Both the position numbers and the translations under genes were made by a program. Shown here one piece after another: positions 23,983-33,312 of a stretch of DNA of 64,000 nucleotides. The notes under the pieces were generated by a model. The model had not been told where the DNA came from. It made no database searches and worked only from the letters and a program-made list of their open reading frames with translations. Position 1 is the stretch's first letter. Each line of letters begins with the position of its first letter. This DNA is from Furcasterigmium furcatum. Lineage: Eukaryota > Ascomycota > Sordariomycetes > Glomerellales > Plectosphaerellaceae. The stretch spans positions 4,588,001 through 4,652,000 of the forward strand of contig BCIA01000003.1 in assembly GCA_001599815.1 (NCBI GenBank), read 5' to 3'.

Positions 23983-25588
23983 GCCTACCATCAGTATGTG
24001 GGCCACAGCCGGGCGAGTGCGCTACCCTCTCCGTCCAGATGGTTTTCTTCATGGTAGACATGTGCCGGCGTTACTGGGTTATTGTCAGGAGTCGCGAAGG
24101 CGTTGAGTGTACGAGGAGGAGGGCACGGTTATACCAGCAGCGCTTACGCTTGATGACATTGCGGGAGTTGCGAGGGAGTTTCCGACAGTGTTGTACGATG
24201 AGCTTATCAGGGGGTATTTTTGCAGACTCTGGCACAAGGCCGAGACGAGTTTTTGTTTGGTAGTGGTGTAGTAGTAATGCCAGGTGTTCCTGCTTCCGAG
24301 CTGAGTCTGCCTGTATTGGTGGTTGTGCCAAGCCAGCCGTTTTCATCTCCAGCACGACGTCAGATTCTCGCAGCTTTTGCTCCGGCCGCAAGAGCTACCA
24401 GTTGGGTGTAGCCGGATGGGCTGTCTCGGATCTCCCGACATACGATATTGTTGGCATCCTGCTTCCTGGTGGGAAGTCAGGGCAACCGTTGTGGGTTGGC
24501 AGGGGTGCTCAATCCCTCGGGATTCCATCAGAGACTGCGATTGAGACATCCAACCGTCCCTAACTGCCGTGGGCCATTGGCAACGCTTGGCCTGGCAACG
24601 GTTGCGGACGAACATGACGCAGAAATCTTTGTGTGTCCGGACTGGGACTCAACGCTCTGTTAGATGCGCTCCGGATCTCGGCTAGTTCTACCACATCAGA
24701 AGAAGGATCTACAGATCGATTTGTCGGAAGCAAGATCCCGAACGCGACGATGCTTGCGGACGGCATCCAACACTGTCTCACTTGTGAAGACGCCAAACGG
24801 CTCGCCCAGCTGTGACAGCTCGCCTGTGACGTCTGAGGATGGTTCTAACGACATCAGCGCGGGATCAACGGTGTCAAAGTGACACTAGGACGTTAGGCCG
24901 GCAGTGAAAGCCAACGTCCGTTGGGTGATGGGCTCCCCGGATTCTCATGTGCCAGGATGGGGGGCATTGGATGGAGATGGCGACTCAATCTCTGCACTGA
25001 AGGGTCTGAAGTGATGATGGCAGCTCTTGGGTCGTCACTTCAGTTCCGGTTGAATCTGTGAGAACTCGTAATACATCGAGGTGGCTCTAATACGCAATCA
25101 GCAGAGTGTGAAAGGTACCTGGGAGAAGGAAGCCATCACGGATTGCCAAGCCCGTTTCCATATCCAGAAGTGTGCCAATTCGAAAGATCTGCACTAGCAG
25201 CGGCCTGAACCGATGAGATGGCTCCCAGTCGCACTTGAGATGTGACGTTTTGCCTCTTCGAAAACGGTTGCGGATATCTTCCTTGTCCACGATGAAGGAG
25301 GATCGCCCTCCCCTAGCAACGCCATTTCGATATCCCACGTAGGTGGAGGCAAATACAGCGTCATGGACGAGGCACGAAGGGACGACGAGATGATTATGAT
25401 GTATCATGATGTCGGTGGTCCACGGTGGTTCCCGTCGAGGCAGAAATAGAAGGCATCAACAGGGGCGAGGATGTGTATAAAATGCCGACGAGGTCGTCAG
25501 TTGATCAAGGTCAAGCTGCTCATCTTCACACGCAGAGCTTCAACTTCAAGCAAGACAAATAAGACTTAACCGAACTTTCTTCTTCAAT
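23983..25588. other. Intergenic; promoter of CAP gene
   Basis: About 1.6 kb. Several short frames, the longest being 106 codons on the minus strand at 25087-25407, show no domain or splice support. A TATAAAAT box lies at 25476-25483. Confidence 0.55.
25476..25483 (+). promoter_or_regulatory. TATA box of the CAP-domain gene
   Basis: TATAAAAT about 105 bp before the ATG at 25589. Confidence 0.55.
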
Positions 25589-26522
25589 ATGCTCCCGGCA
25601 GTTACCACTCTTCAGGCCTTGATGCTCTTCGGCATCCAGGCACTCGTTTTGGCCAATCCTCTCCCAGGATCCAACGACAGGTCAAACAAGCAGGTCAACA
25701 ACAAGAACCTCCTCGACATTGATCTGTCCTTGGGTGTCGGGGTGCTGACCGGGTGGCCGGAGCAGCACCAGGGCAACAATCACTGGGGCAAAAATAACCA
25801 GGGAAATAACCACTGGGGCAAGAATAACCAGGGCAAGAACCAAGGCAAGAATCACTGGGACAAGCGGGAGGCGGATGAGGTCAACATCGACGAGGAAGAC
25901 CTCGTCAAGCGTCAGTCTGGCGATGCCGCCGAGGCCCTGAGGCTTCACAACGCCAAGCGTGCGGGCAGGCAGCTGCCGGCGCTTACCTGGGACAGTTCCC
26001 TTGCATCGAGCGCGCAGACATGGGCCAACAGGCTCGCCCAGCAGAACAGGATGGAGCACTCGCCCGGGAGCCAGCGCCCCGGACAAGGCGAGAACCTGGC
26101 GTACGCCTGGTATGTGTCTCTTCGGGACGGAGTGAGGAGGAGCATGGAGCACTGACAGATTATAGGTCCTCGCAACCGATCAACAATCCCATGTCGCAGG
26201 GAACATCGGCTTGGTAAGTGTGGTGTCGGTCTTCGTGGTTGACTCGCGGTTGCTGACAAGTTGTGACCAGGCTCGCGGAGGAGAAGGACTACAACAACGA
26301 GGTCATTCCCCAGGGCAACTTTGCCGCCTATGGGCATTACAGTAAGCATTCTCACTCTTGTGTTGTAAGAGTACCGGCGCTGACTCTGCATGTTCAGCTC
26401 AGTGCATGTGGAGGAACACCCAGAGGGTTGGCATTGCGGTGGCCCGGAGCTCCAACGGGGCGTATTACACCGTTGCTCGGTACTCGCCTCAGGGAAATAT
26501 CCAGGGACAGAGGCCTTATTAG
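25589..26522 (+). CDS. Secreted CAP/SCP (PR-1-like) protein with N-rich repeat pro-region
   Basis: Exons 25589-26109, 26166-26213, 26271-26341 and 26398-26522 (phases kept) give 254 residues. A signal peptide (about 1-22) is followed by a low-complexity stretch with repeated GNNHWGKNNQ units (about residues 62-90). Then come two dibasic sites, DKRE and VKRQ, that fit Kex2 cleavage. The C-terminal CAP domain starts near LRLHNAKRAG and keeps the family features: EHSPG, GENLAYAW and the CAP signature GHYTQCMW. Fungal CAP proteins (yeast Pry family) bind sterols or fatty acids, and some act as virulence factors; the role here is unknown. The only cysteine I see in the mature domain is in the signature, so the usual disulfides are absent. 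Confidence 0.9.
25769..25864 (+). repeat. Tandem repeat coding for NNHWGKNNQG units
   Basis: About 30-bp repeated units in the CAP gene coding for near-identical decapeptides, with a shortened third unit (GKNQGKNHWDK). The unit boundaries are visible directly in the DNA. Confidence 0.8.
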
Positions 26523-27591
26523 GACATGGGTGCCAGACCGGCCTTGTTGTTTTGGGATCGCTCGTTCGGACGCGGTATGAATTGATGGACAGGAGTTTGC
26601 GGCTGTATTTGGTCAACAGAATGCACGCTCGAGTCAGTCTTGATGAGCTGGAAGTCTTCAATAAACGTCTCACTTCTAACACCGATGACCTTCGTCCGAC
26701 ATGAGAGAATAATGCCATGATTGCGTGGAGATGTGGTCTTGAAGTCGTTGCCCGAGATCAACCTTAATCCGCTCGATCATCGCGGACGTGGAGAGCAGGT
26801 CGTCGGGATCGACAAGACGTACTTCGGCGAAGATCAAGCAGCAAGTCGACAGTCACTCAACGCGCGATGGTATGTAGATCTCAGAAAAGAAACGGTGTCC
26901 GGTAGATGTCTACAGACGCCGAGATCAACGAAGGATCCTTCCCAGTTTTTAATCTCTGGCCGACTCCCGAGTCCAAAGACTTGCCGGCAGCGTAGCTTCA
27001 TCAGGCGACGAGCGCCCGTAGTGGTGCTGTGGCGAGCGGCCATTGCTATCTGAAGAGAAAAAAGAGAAGAAAGTGTGAGAAATCGCGAAAATTGCTGGCT
27101 GGGGATATGGGACGGAGCGGTGGCCCGTGCACACATTCAGGTGATCACGTGATGTCGCTGCGAAGATGACGGATGACTCAGCGGCCGGGACTGACAGGAA
27201 TTGGGAGACGATTAGGAAGTGCTTGCTTCCTATTGGCCGAGGCAGCCGAGGAGCCGAGGGGACGATTCGGAAGAGCGATCGTGATGTGAAGCTTCGGATT
27301 GACATCAACACTTTTTGGGAGCTGATTGTGCCAATTGTCTACCGGTGGACAGGACTTCGAGCTACGACGGGAATCTCCGACGACGACACAGTACACGAGC
27401 TTGCGACCCGGATTACAGAGCAAGATGTTCGCGCAGCGGGTGGGAGTGTCGGCCGCGCGCCGAGGTGCGTTTTCTCTCGACGACATGGAATTGGATTGTG
27501 CTGGTCTCGCGCTGGCAGGGCCCAGCTGTCAATTCAGGAGGCGGTGCAATGGGTTAGATCTTTGTTACTGACTTCCCCCTCTGTAGCCGTG
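26523..27591. other. Intergenic; SDH3 promoter side
   Basis: About 1.07 kb. A frame opening at 27166 runs into the SDH3 gene out of register with its second exon and is not supported. A perfect 10-bp palindrome ATCACGTGAT is at 27144-27153. Confidence 0.55.
27144..27153. promoter_or_regulatory. E-box palindrome ATCACGTGAT
   Basis: Perfect palindrome containing TCACGTGA, the binding pattern of Cbf1-like bHLH factors, about 440 bp before the SDH3 start. Binding is inferred. Confidence 0.4.
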
Positions 27592-28174
27592 ATGGGCTCG
27601 CCCGCCACCTTCGTCGCCCAGCAGGCCCCTAAGCTCGCTCTCTCGACATCACAGATCCGGTACGTCACGCTCGCCCTCCCCAGGACTCACTCACATCGAG
27701 GCCATGCTGACCTCCTCCTCCTCTCACAGCCCCGTCGGAACCACCAAGCTCTCTCCCTCCGAGGGCCAGTCCCTCCTCGCGGCCCAGCGCCTCAACCGCC
27801 CCATCTCCCCCCATCTGGGCATCTACCGCTTCGACCAGACCTGGCTCGGCGCCTCCATCTGGACCCGTATCACCGGCAACGGCCTCTCCGCCGCCTTCTA
27901 CGTCTACCTCGGCTCCTACCTCGTCGCCCCCCTGCTGGGCTGGCACGTCGAGTCCGCCTCCGTCGCCGCCGCGTTCGGCGCCCTCCCCCTCGCCGTCAAG
28001 GGCACCCTCAAGTTCATCGTCGCCTGGCCCTTCACCTTCCACTGCATCAACGGCGTGAGGCACCTCTTCTACGACGTCGGCAAGGGCTTCTCCAAGGCCG
28101 ACATCAAGAACTGGGCCTGGGGCATCTGGGGCGCCTCCCTCGTGTCCGGCCTGTACCTCGGCTACCTCTTCTAA
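27592..28174 (+). CDS. SDH3: Succinate dehydrogenase cytochrome b560 subunit
   Basis: Membrane anchor of mitochondrial complex II that helps bind haem b and ubiquinone. Exons 27592-27659 and 27730-28174 (GTACGT...CACAG) give 170 residues. After a short N-terminus the family block QRLNRPISPHLGIYRF appears, then an SDHC-type core of three hydrophobic segments; WPFTFHCINGVRHLFYD holds the haem-ligand His region. The presequence is short (about 30 residues) and weakly basic. An extra upstream exon or start cannot be excluded, because an acceptor-like TGTAG sits just before the ATG. This subunit is a target of SDHI fungicides. It is convergent with TAF6. Confidence 0.9.
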
Positions 28175-28512
28175 ATACTGTACCAACTCGGAAAGAAAGG
28201 GAAAGGAAGCGCAGGGGGATCAGACGGGGAACATGGACATTCAGTGGATGAGCGAGGCTGCGGACATCACGCCGTCACGGGGCGGCGAGTACACCTGAGG
28301 CTGGGGCTGTGGGCGGAGCTGCCTTCGCGCAGATTGTGTGTTTATATGAATAGACTAAGGATTCCCAAACGCTGCCCGTTAAACCGCCTGATACCGTACC
28401 GCCGACCAGCTGTTCCGTTGTTTTTAGGGGATCCCCGGGTGCCCGAACGCCGTTTCGCCGTGCTAGTAAGAATGACCTGGATATGCAGAAAGGGGGCCCC
28501 GCGTCCCCCCGT
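28175..28512. other. Convergent 3' region between SDH3 and TAF6
   Basis: 338 bp between two stop codons, expected to hold both 3' UTRs. No gene seen. Confidence 0.6.
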
Positions 28513-30248
28513 TTACTGGATGTTCCTCGCGTCGAGGATCTCGTCGACGAGCTTATGGTTCCCGATGCGCTTGATCCGCTCTCCGAGGATGGGGCCGAGG
28601 AACTCGACGAGCTCGGCGGTCTTGCCGTCCGCCACGGCGCCGTTGACGCCGTTCATGGCGTCCCTCTCCTCGCCCGCCAGGGTCAGGATGGCCTTAACGA
28701 TGCCGCCCGCGAGCATCTCGAACTCCAGGTTGTCGCCGCCCTTGTCGCGGAGGCGCTGGAGGATCTCGTCGCTGTAGGTCCGGAGGCACTTGAGGACGAG
28801 GACGCGGACGGCCTCGGGGCCGCCGGCGGCGGCGAGGCCGGTGATGGCGCCGAAGTGGGTGGCGGGGGGCCTGTCGGGGTCGAGGAAGAACTTGAGGCAC
28901 GTGCGGACGAGCTTGGGGCGAAGGAGGTGGTTCGAGGCGGCGTAGCGGGTGGCGAGCTTGCCGAGGAGGGAGGCGGAGAACTCGCGCAGCTCGTACTGCT
29001 CGTTCCTCGTGTCGTCGGAGCCGAGCTTGCGGCCCAGCAGGCACGTGAGGACGGGGGCGGCGATGGAGTTGGCGTACGGGTCGAGGAAGAGGTTAGCGTT
29101 TCCTATCAGTGCCTCTGTGAGCTCCATGACGCGGCGGAGGACGAAGGTGTCATCCAGGCGGTGGGTGACCTGGTTCGAGACGAAGTTGACAAAGTAGGGG
29201 ATCAGCTGGTGCAGGCCCGGGTCGCTGCGGACGGAGGCCAGGGCGGCCTGGCGCAGGCGGACGACCTCCTCATCGGGGTTATCGTCGAGGAGGGCCGTCT
29301 GGACCTTTTCGAAGTAGAGGACCAGCTCTTTGGAGATGATGTGCTTGACGGTCGGGCGGAAGGAGATGTTATCGTTGCCCGCGAGGGCGGCCATGGCGGG
29401 GTTCGCGCCGGGGCCCTTGGGGAGGAGCTCTTGACTCCTCGACTCGGCGGTCGTCGGGTTCTGGGGGATGGAGGGCTGGACGCCTTCGATGGCGAGCCAA
29501 TGGGCTGGATCACGGGATGTCAGCCAACGGACAATACAGGGGTTGCGGACGCTCTCGACTGGATCCTCGAGGCCGCATCGACGGCCGCCCGCCCCCAAGT
29601 CATCGACCCAACTACTAATCCAGCCCTCAAAGGCTTATCTATGGGAGAGCGGACGGGATGCCGGAGACGACACCAGCCACGTCGGCAGCGCCACAAGCAC
29701 TTCTGATGGAATTTTTGTGACGCTGCCAAACGCAGCGCTTTCTGATTCGCTCCGGCTCTGGGTGGAAGGGTCGCGCTGTCACGGGATCTGGGGATGAACG
29801 TACCGGTGAAGCTCATGTCCCTGGGCACCTTTGGCAGGGGCGCGTTGATGAGCTTTTCAAAATCGACCTCCTCGTCTTCGATGTAGAAGAGCGGCTGGCC
29901 GGGGCCCAGGCTCGCCTCGCCGTAGCGCAGCGGCCGGGTCGAGTCGTACCCGTAGAGCGGCTCGACATCCAGGACCTTGAGCGCTTGCGAGACGTCGCCG
30001 ACGGCGAGGGTGGTCCGGCGCGCGGCGCGCATGAATCGGAGAGCCTCGACGGTCACCTGGCCGATGCGGTATTCGACGTCCTGGGTGAGGACGCGGAGGG
30101 CATCATCGTTGAGGACGGAGATGCCGACGGACTCGGCCACGTCCTTGACGTTCTCGGGGTTCCAGAGGAGCTTGGTCTCGGGGGCCTGTTGCTGCGTCTG
30201 CTGCTGCGCCTGCTGAGGCTGCTGGGGTTGCTGTTGAGGCTGCGCCAT
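28513..30248 (-). CDS. TAF6: TFIID subunit TAF6
   Basis: Histone-fold subunit of TFIID (and of SAGA in yeast). Exons 30248-29804 and 29504-28513 give 478 residues. A Gln-rich start (about 22 residues) leads into the histone fold (LLWNPENVKDVAESVGISVL to DVEPLYGY). The TAF6 C-terminal HEAT-repeat domain spans about 220-460 (KELVLYFEKVQTALLDD through ILGERIKRIGNH). The intron is 299 nt, long for this window; the join restores SFTGAHWLAIEGVQPSIPQN, which fits the family. The unspliced frame continues into a tail with no relation to TAF6. Confidence 0.94.
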
Positions 30249-30495
30249 TATGTGATACTGCGCTGGCGCATTGGCGGCGGCGAGGTTGGCGCAATCGAGG
30301 TTGTTGTCGTGATGGAGTTGGGACTAGAAGCTGGTGTCGCGCGAGCTTGAAGGTGGAATTTCGTGTGCCGCCACTCTATCGATTGGATGCGCCACCTGAA
30401 GCAAGCACGAGCCACCTGCTGAGACTACAGTGGATTAGGCACTAATCCAGCAGCGCTACAGTGGCCCTGGCGGGTTCCATTCCTCCACTGAGTGC

Positions 30496-31130
30496 TCACC
30501 TCAGGCTCACGAACTTCCGTCGCCCATTATCGCCCACGAGGGAATAGAAAGAATGCTCATCAGTCCTACTACATCCGTCTGGTGAGAATCCCACCCGCTG
30601 TAGATAATGGTCCGGCCGAGGGCAGTGACGGCCGCTGTCAAAACAGCCAGGGTAAAGGTGAAAATCAGCAGAGTCGCAGATCGAGCAGTGGAAGCCTTTC
30701 GAATGGCAGGTCGCTCCGCACGGGTCACAGATCGTTATGAGGCCTCGGACTTGCCTGAAATCCTCGGGGCGTTCAAGGTGAGGCCTGACGAAACCTCCAA
30801 GTCTGCTAGGTACGGGAACAGGTACAGGTCTCACGAGCCGACGGCCTGTTTGGCTATCTGTCAAATGCGTGAGCTGTACGCTGTTCCCATGACCTGGCCT
30901 ACAACATCTTGGTTGTCGTAGATGTACTCACATCTGCCCAGGAGGTTCATGATTGCTAGATCTGAGGTCTCGGTGTCACGACAGTTGTCATCGGAAGAGA
31001 GAAGAAGTGGTCTTGTGCCGTCCAGAATACCCGTCCGAATTAGCTCGGAGAGACATTTGAGAAATGGAATCCGAGCTGAAGATACAGCAATAGATAGCTG
31101 TGTGGTATGTACACATGTACAGCCAGTGGC
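30496..31130 (-). pseudogene. Decayed or truncated gene with ZZ-like zinc finger
   Basis: An open frame 31130-30932 joins across a GTGAGT...TTGACAG intron (30931-30858) to the frame 30857-30496, with phase kept. The spliced product contains RIPFLKCLSELIRTGILDGT, a Pro/Val segment, then a ZZ/C1-like finger ICDPCGATCHSKGFHCSICD...CFDSGRHC. Such fingers end many large fungal heterokaryon-incompatibility or ankyrin/NACHT proteins. No ATG precedes the first exon: the frame closes upstream at a TGA near 31131, and the sugar-transporter stop lies 130 bp away, so the large N-terminal part is missing. A short product starting at the internal Met of MNLLGR is possible. I read it as the 3' remnant of a larger gene. 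Confidence 0.6.
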
Positions 31131-31226
31131 TCATCCAGACCATCCATACTTCTCATTGTCATACAAGGCCCAACAACAGCCATCGATCTGGACCACGACC
31201 AGCCCGAATCACTTCCTCGGATCAGA

Positions 31227-32863
31227 TTAGACCTTCTCGACACCAACAGAGCTTGCCTCAGCTGGAACCTTGGCATCATCAACAGAGTCATGGCTGTCCC
31301 GTCTCACGTCCAGACCTGCCTTCTTCTCCTCCGGCCCGTCAAACAGCCTCGCAAGCTCCTCCAGCGTCGGGCCCTGCGTCTCGGGATAGCAAAAGTACAC
31401 GATGACGAAGACGATCGACACCCAGACGCAGTAGTAGATGTAGAACCGCCAGCTGATGCTGTCGAGGCCGACCGGGTTCACGTAGTTGCCGAAGATCTGG
31501 GCCGTGTATACGACGAGCAGCACGAGCGACCACGCCTTTGCGCGCATGTGGTACGGGCAGATCTCGAGCGGGTAGACGACGAGGAGGTTCATCCAGGCGA
31601 TGGAGTAGAAGGTCTGGAAGAGGAAGATGCAGGCGATGACGATGCGGCCGCCCGCCGCGGAGCCCTTCTCGATGTACTGCTGCGAGGCGATGGTCCAGGC
31701 GACGAAGACGACGACGACGCCGCCGGAGCCGACGAGGAAGAAGGTGCGCCGGCGGAAGCGGTCGATCAGGGCCGTGACGCCGATGGAGACGATGTACGAC
31801 CAGAGCGTCGACATGCCGTTGACGAGGGTGTTCTGGAAGGGCGTCGTCAGGCCCGTGTCCTTGAGGATCTGGGGGAGGTAGTTGGACACGAGGAGGTTCC
31901 CGCTGGACTGGGAGAACGTTGCGATGGAGACGCAGATACCGATGCGCTTCCAGTTTGGCACCGAGCTGATGAAGTCGCGCCACGTCATGTTCTGCTCCAG
32001 CTCGTACCGGAGGGCCTCCTTGATCTCGGCGAACTCGATGGCGACGAGCTCCGAGCTGGCGTCGCCGTCGCCGTGCCACTTGAGCAGGGACTTGTAGGCC
32101 TCCTCCTCCCTGCCCTTCGCGATGAGCCAGCGCGGGCTCTCGGGGCTGAACCAGATGAGCGCGAGCTGGTACACCGACGGGGCCATCTGGAGCAGCGTGG
32201 GGATCTTCCACTGCCAGTCGTTGTCGATTCCGGTGACGCCGAACGTGATCCAGGCGCCGACGACGTAGCCCAGGTAAATGCTCGTCTGGTAGAACGTGGT
32301 GACGACCGTCCGTTCCTTGGGGTGGCTGAGCTCGGCGATGAGGACGGGGGCGCCCATCTGGACGGAGGTGACGCCGAATCCCAGGATGATCTTGCCGCCG
32401 ATGAAGGTCCACAGGTCGTGCGAGAAGTTCTGGACGAGGGCGCCGATGATGATGAAGACGGAGCCGACGACGGTCGGGAACCGACGTCCCCATTTGTCGC
32501 CCATCCAGTTGAGGAAGAGCAGCGGGACGACGCCGCCGATGCCGGTCGAGGCACCGAAGAAACCGAGGGTAGAGCCCGTCGGGTGGCCGAACTTGTCCTG
32601 CCACTGGCCCAGGAGCTGCATGGCGTTGGTCATTGACTGTGTGAGGGAGCGGTCAGCGTGTGATTCTGTCGGGATCAAGCGTTCAGGGCACCGGTATCCC
32701 TTGGACGTACTCCGTCGAAGCCACTGGCGAAGCTGGACAACGCCGACGAGGTCAGCAGGAAGTAGAGGAGGATGCCATTCTTCCGCTTGTAGAAGCGAGG
32801 CGCGGCGGAGGTATCAATCTTGGGAGACATCTCCTCCGTCGCCTTCGCGGCGTCTGGGGCCAT
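31227..32863 (-). CDS. MFS sugar transporter, Lac12/hexose-like
   Basis: Plasma-membrane sugar:H+ symporter of the major facilitator superfamily. Exons 32863-32711 and 32636-31227 (GTACGT...CACAG) give 520 residues. The splice restores the family start SFASGFDGSMTNAMQ. Twelve membrane segments are expected; seen are GDKWGRR in loop 2-3, PESPRWLIAKGR after TM6 and PETQGPTLEELARLFDG after TM12. The overall pattern is like fungal lactose-permease/hexose types. It sits beside a Zn2Cys6 regulator and a cytoplasmic GH43 enzyme. Import of xylo- or arabino-oligosaccharides or their sugars would fit, but the substrate is inferred only from context. Confidence 0.92.
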
Positions 32864-33136
32864 GGTGACAAAAGTTGAAAGGAGAAATGAGGTCTCAACG
32901 AGGTTCAGAAGAAAGGTCCCTTGCGGACTCGGGAGTTGAGATGTGATTTTCCACGGGCTCTGCTCATGTCATAGGAGGCGGCGACATCGCCCATCTTAAA
33001 TCCCAAGCCATCGGCCGTCTGGAGTTGCATCGGATGGGTGACCTGGAGAAAATCCGGGGTGTAGCACGAGGTCAGGTCGGGAAAACCAGAGCTTTGGAGC
33101 CGGCGAAACCGGCGAAACTATTCCCAACGTCGGCGA

Positions 33137-33169
33137 GTCAGGGGCCGGTCAGGGGCCAGTCAGGGGTAA
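33137..33169 (+). repeat. Three 11-bp tandem units starting GTCAGGGG
   Basis: Units begin at 33137, 33148 and 33159. Each has GTCAGGGG followed by CCG, CCA or TAA. The helical-turn spacing suggests protein sites on one face of the DNA. Confidence 0.85.
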
Positions 33170-33210
33170 CCCGGAGAGCCACCATGTGGAGCCGGTCGGC
33201 CGAACCGTCG

Positions 33211-33216
33211 TATAAG
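33211..33216 (+). promoter_or_regulatory. TATA-like box of the regulator gene
   Basis: TATAAG 97 bp before the ATG and 41 bp after the last GTCAGGGG unit. Confidence 0.45.
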
Positions 33217-33312
33217 TACTCTGACTGCCCCCAATTCCTCCGACACAGGTGTCGCCGACCCCGCAACTTATTTCACCGGCTCGTGTTGGGTGCATTTGCC
33301 GGGATCTACCTC

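Larger units (their letters stand above)
32864..33312. promoter_or_regulatory. Divergent promoter of sugar transporter and Zn2Cys6 regulator
   Basis: 449 bp between divergent starts. Contains TCGGGAAAACC (33077-33087), a perfect tandem pair of CCGGCGAAA (33100-33117), GTCGGCGA (33129-33136) and three GTCAGGGG copies at exact 11-bp spacing (33137, 33148, 33159). A TATAAG is at 33211-33216, about 100 bp before the regulator ATG. Several of these elements recur upstream of the GH43 gene. Confidence 0.75.

Noticed and set aside
25087..25407. 106-codon minus-strand frame upstream of the CAP gene
   Set aside because: Codon composition not absurd, but no domain, signal peptide, splice partner or promoter pattern; cannot be supported.
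27166..28251. 361-codon plus-strand open frame across SDH3
   Set aside because: Its middle matches SDH3 exon 1 by frame, but the downstream part is out of register with exon 2 and turns into Arg/Pro-rich noise; the spliced SDH3 model explains the region.
31107..32636. 509-codon plus-strand open frame
   Set aside because: Antisense to the sugar transporter. Acidic, low-complexity translation (many D/E/G/V) typical of a codon shadow.
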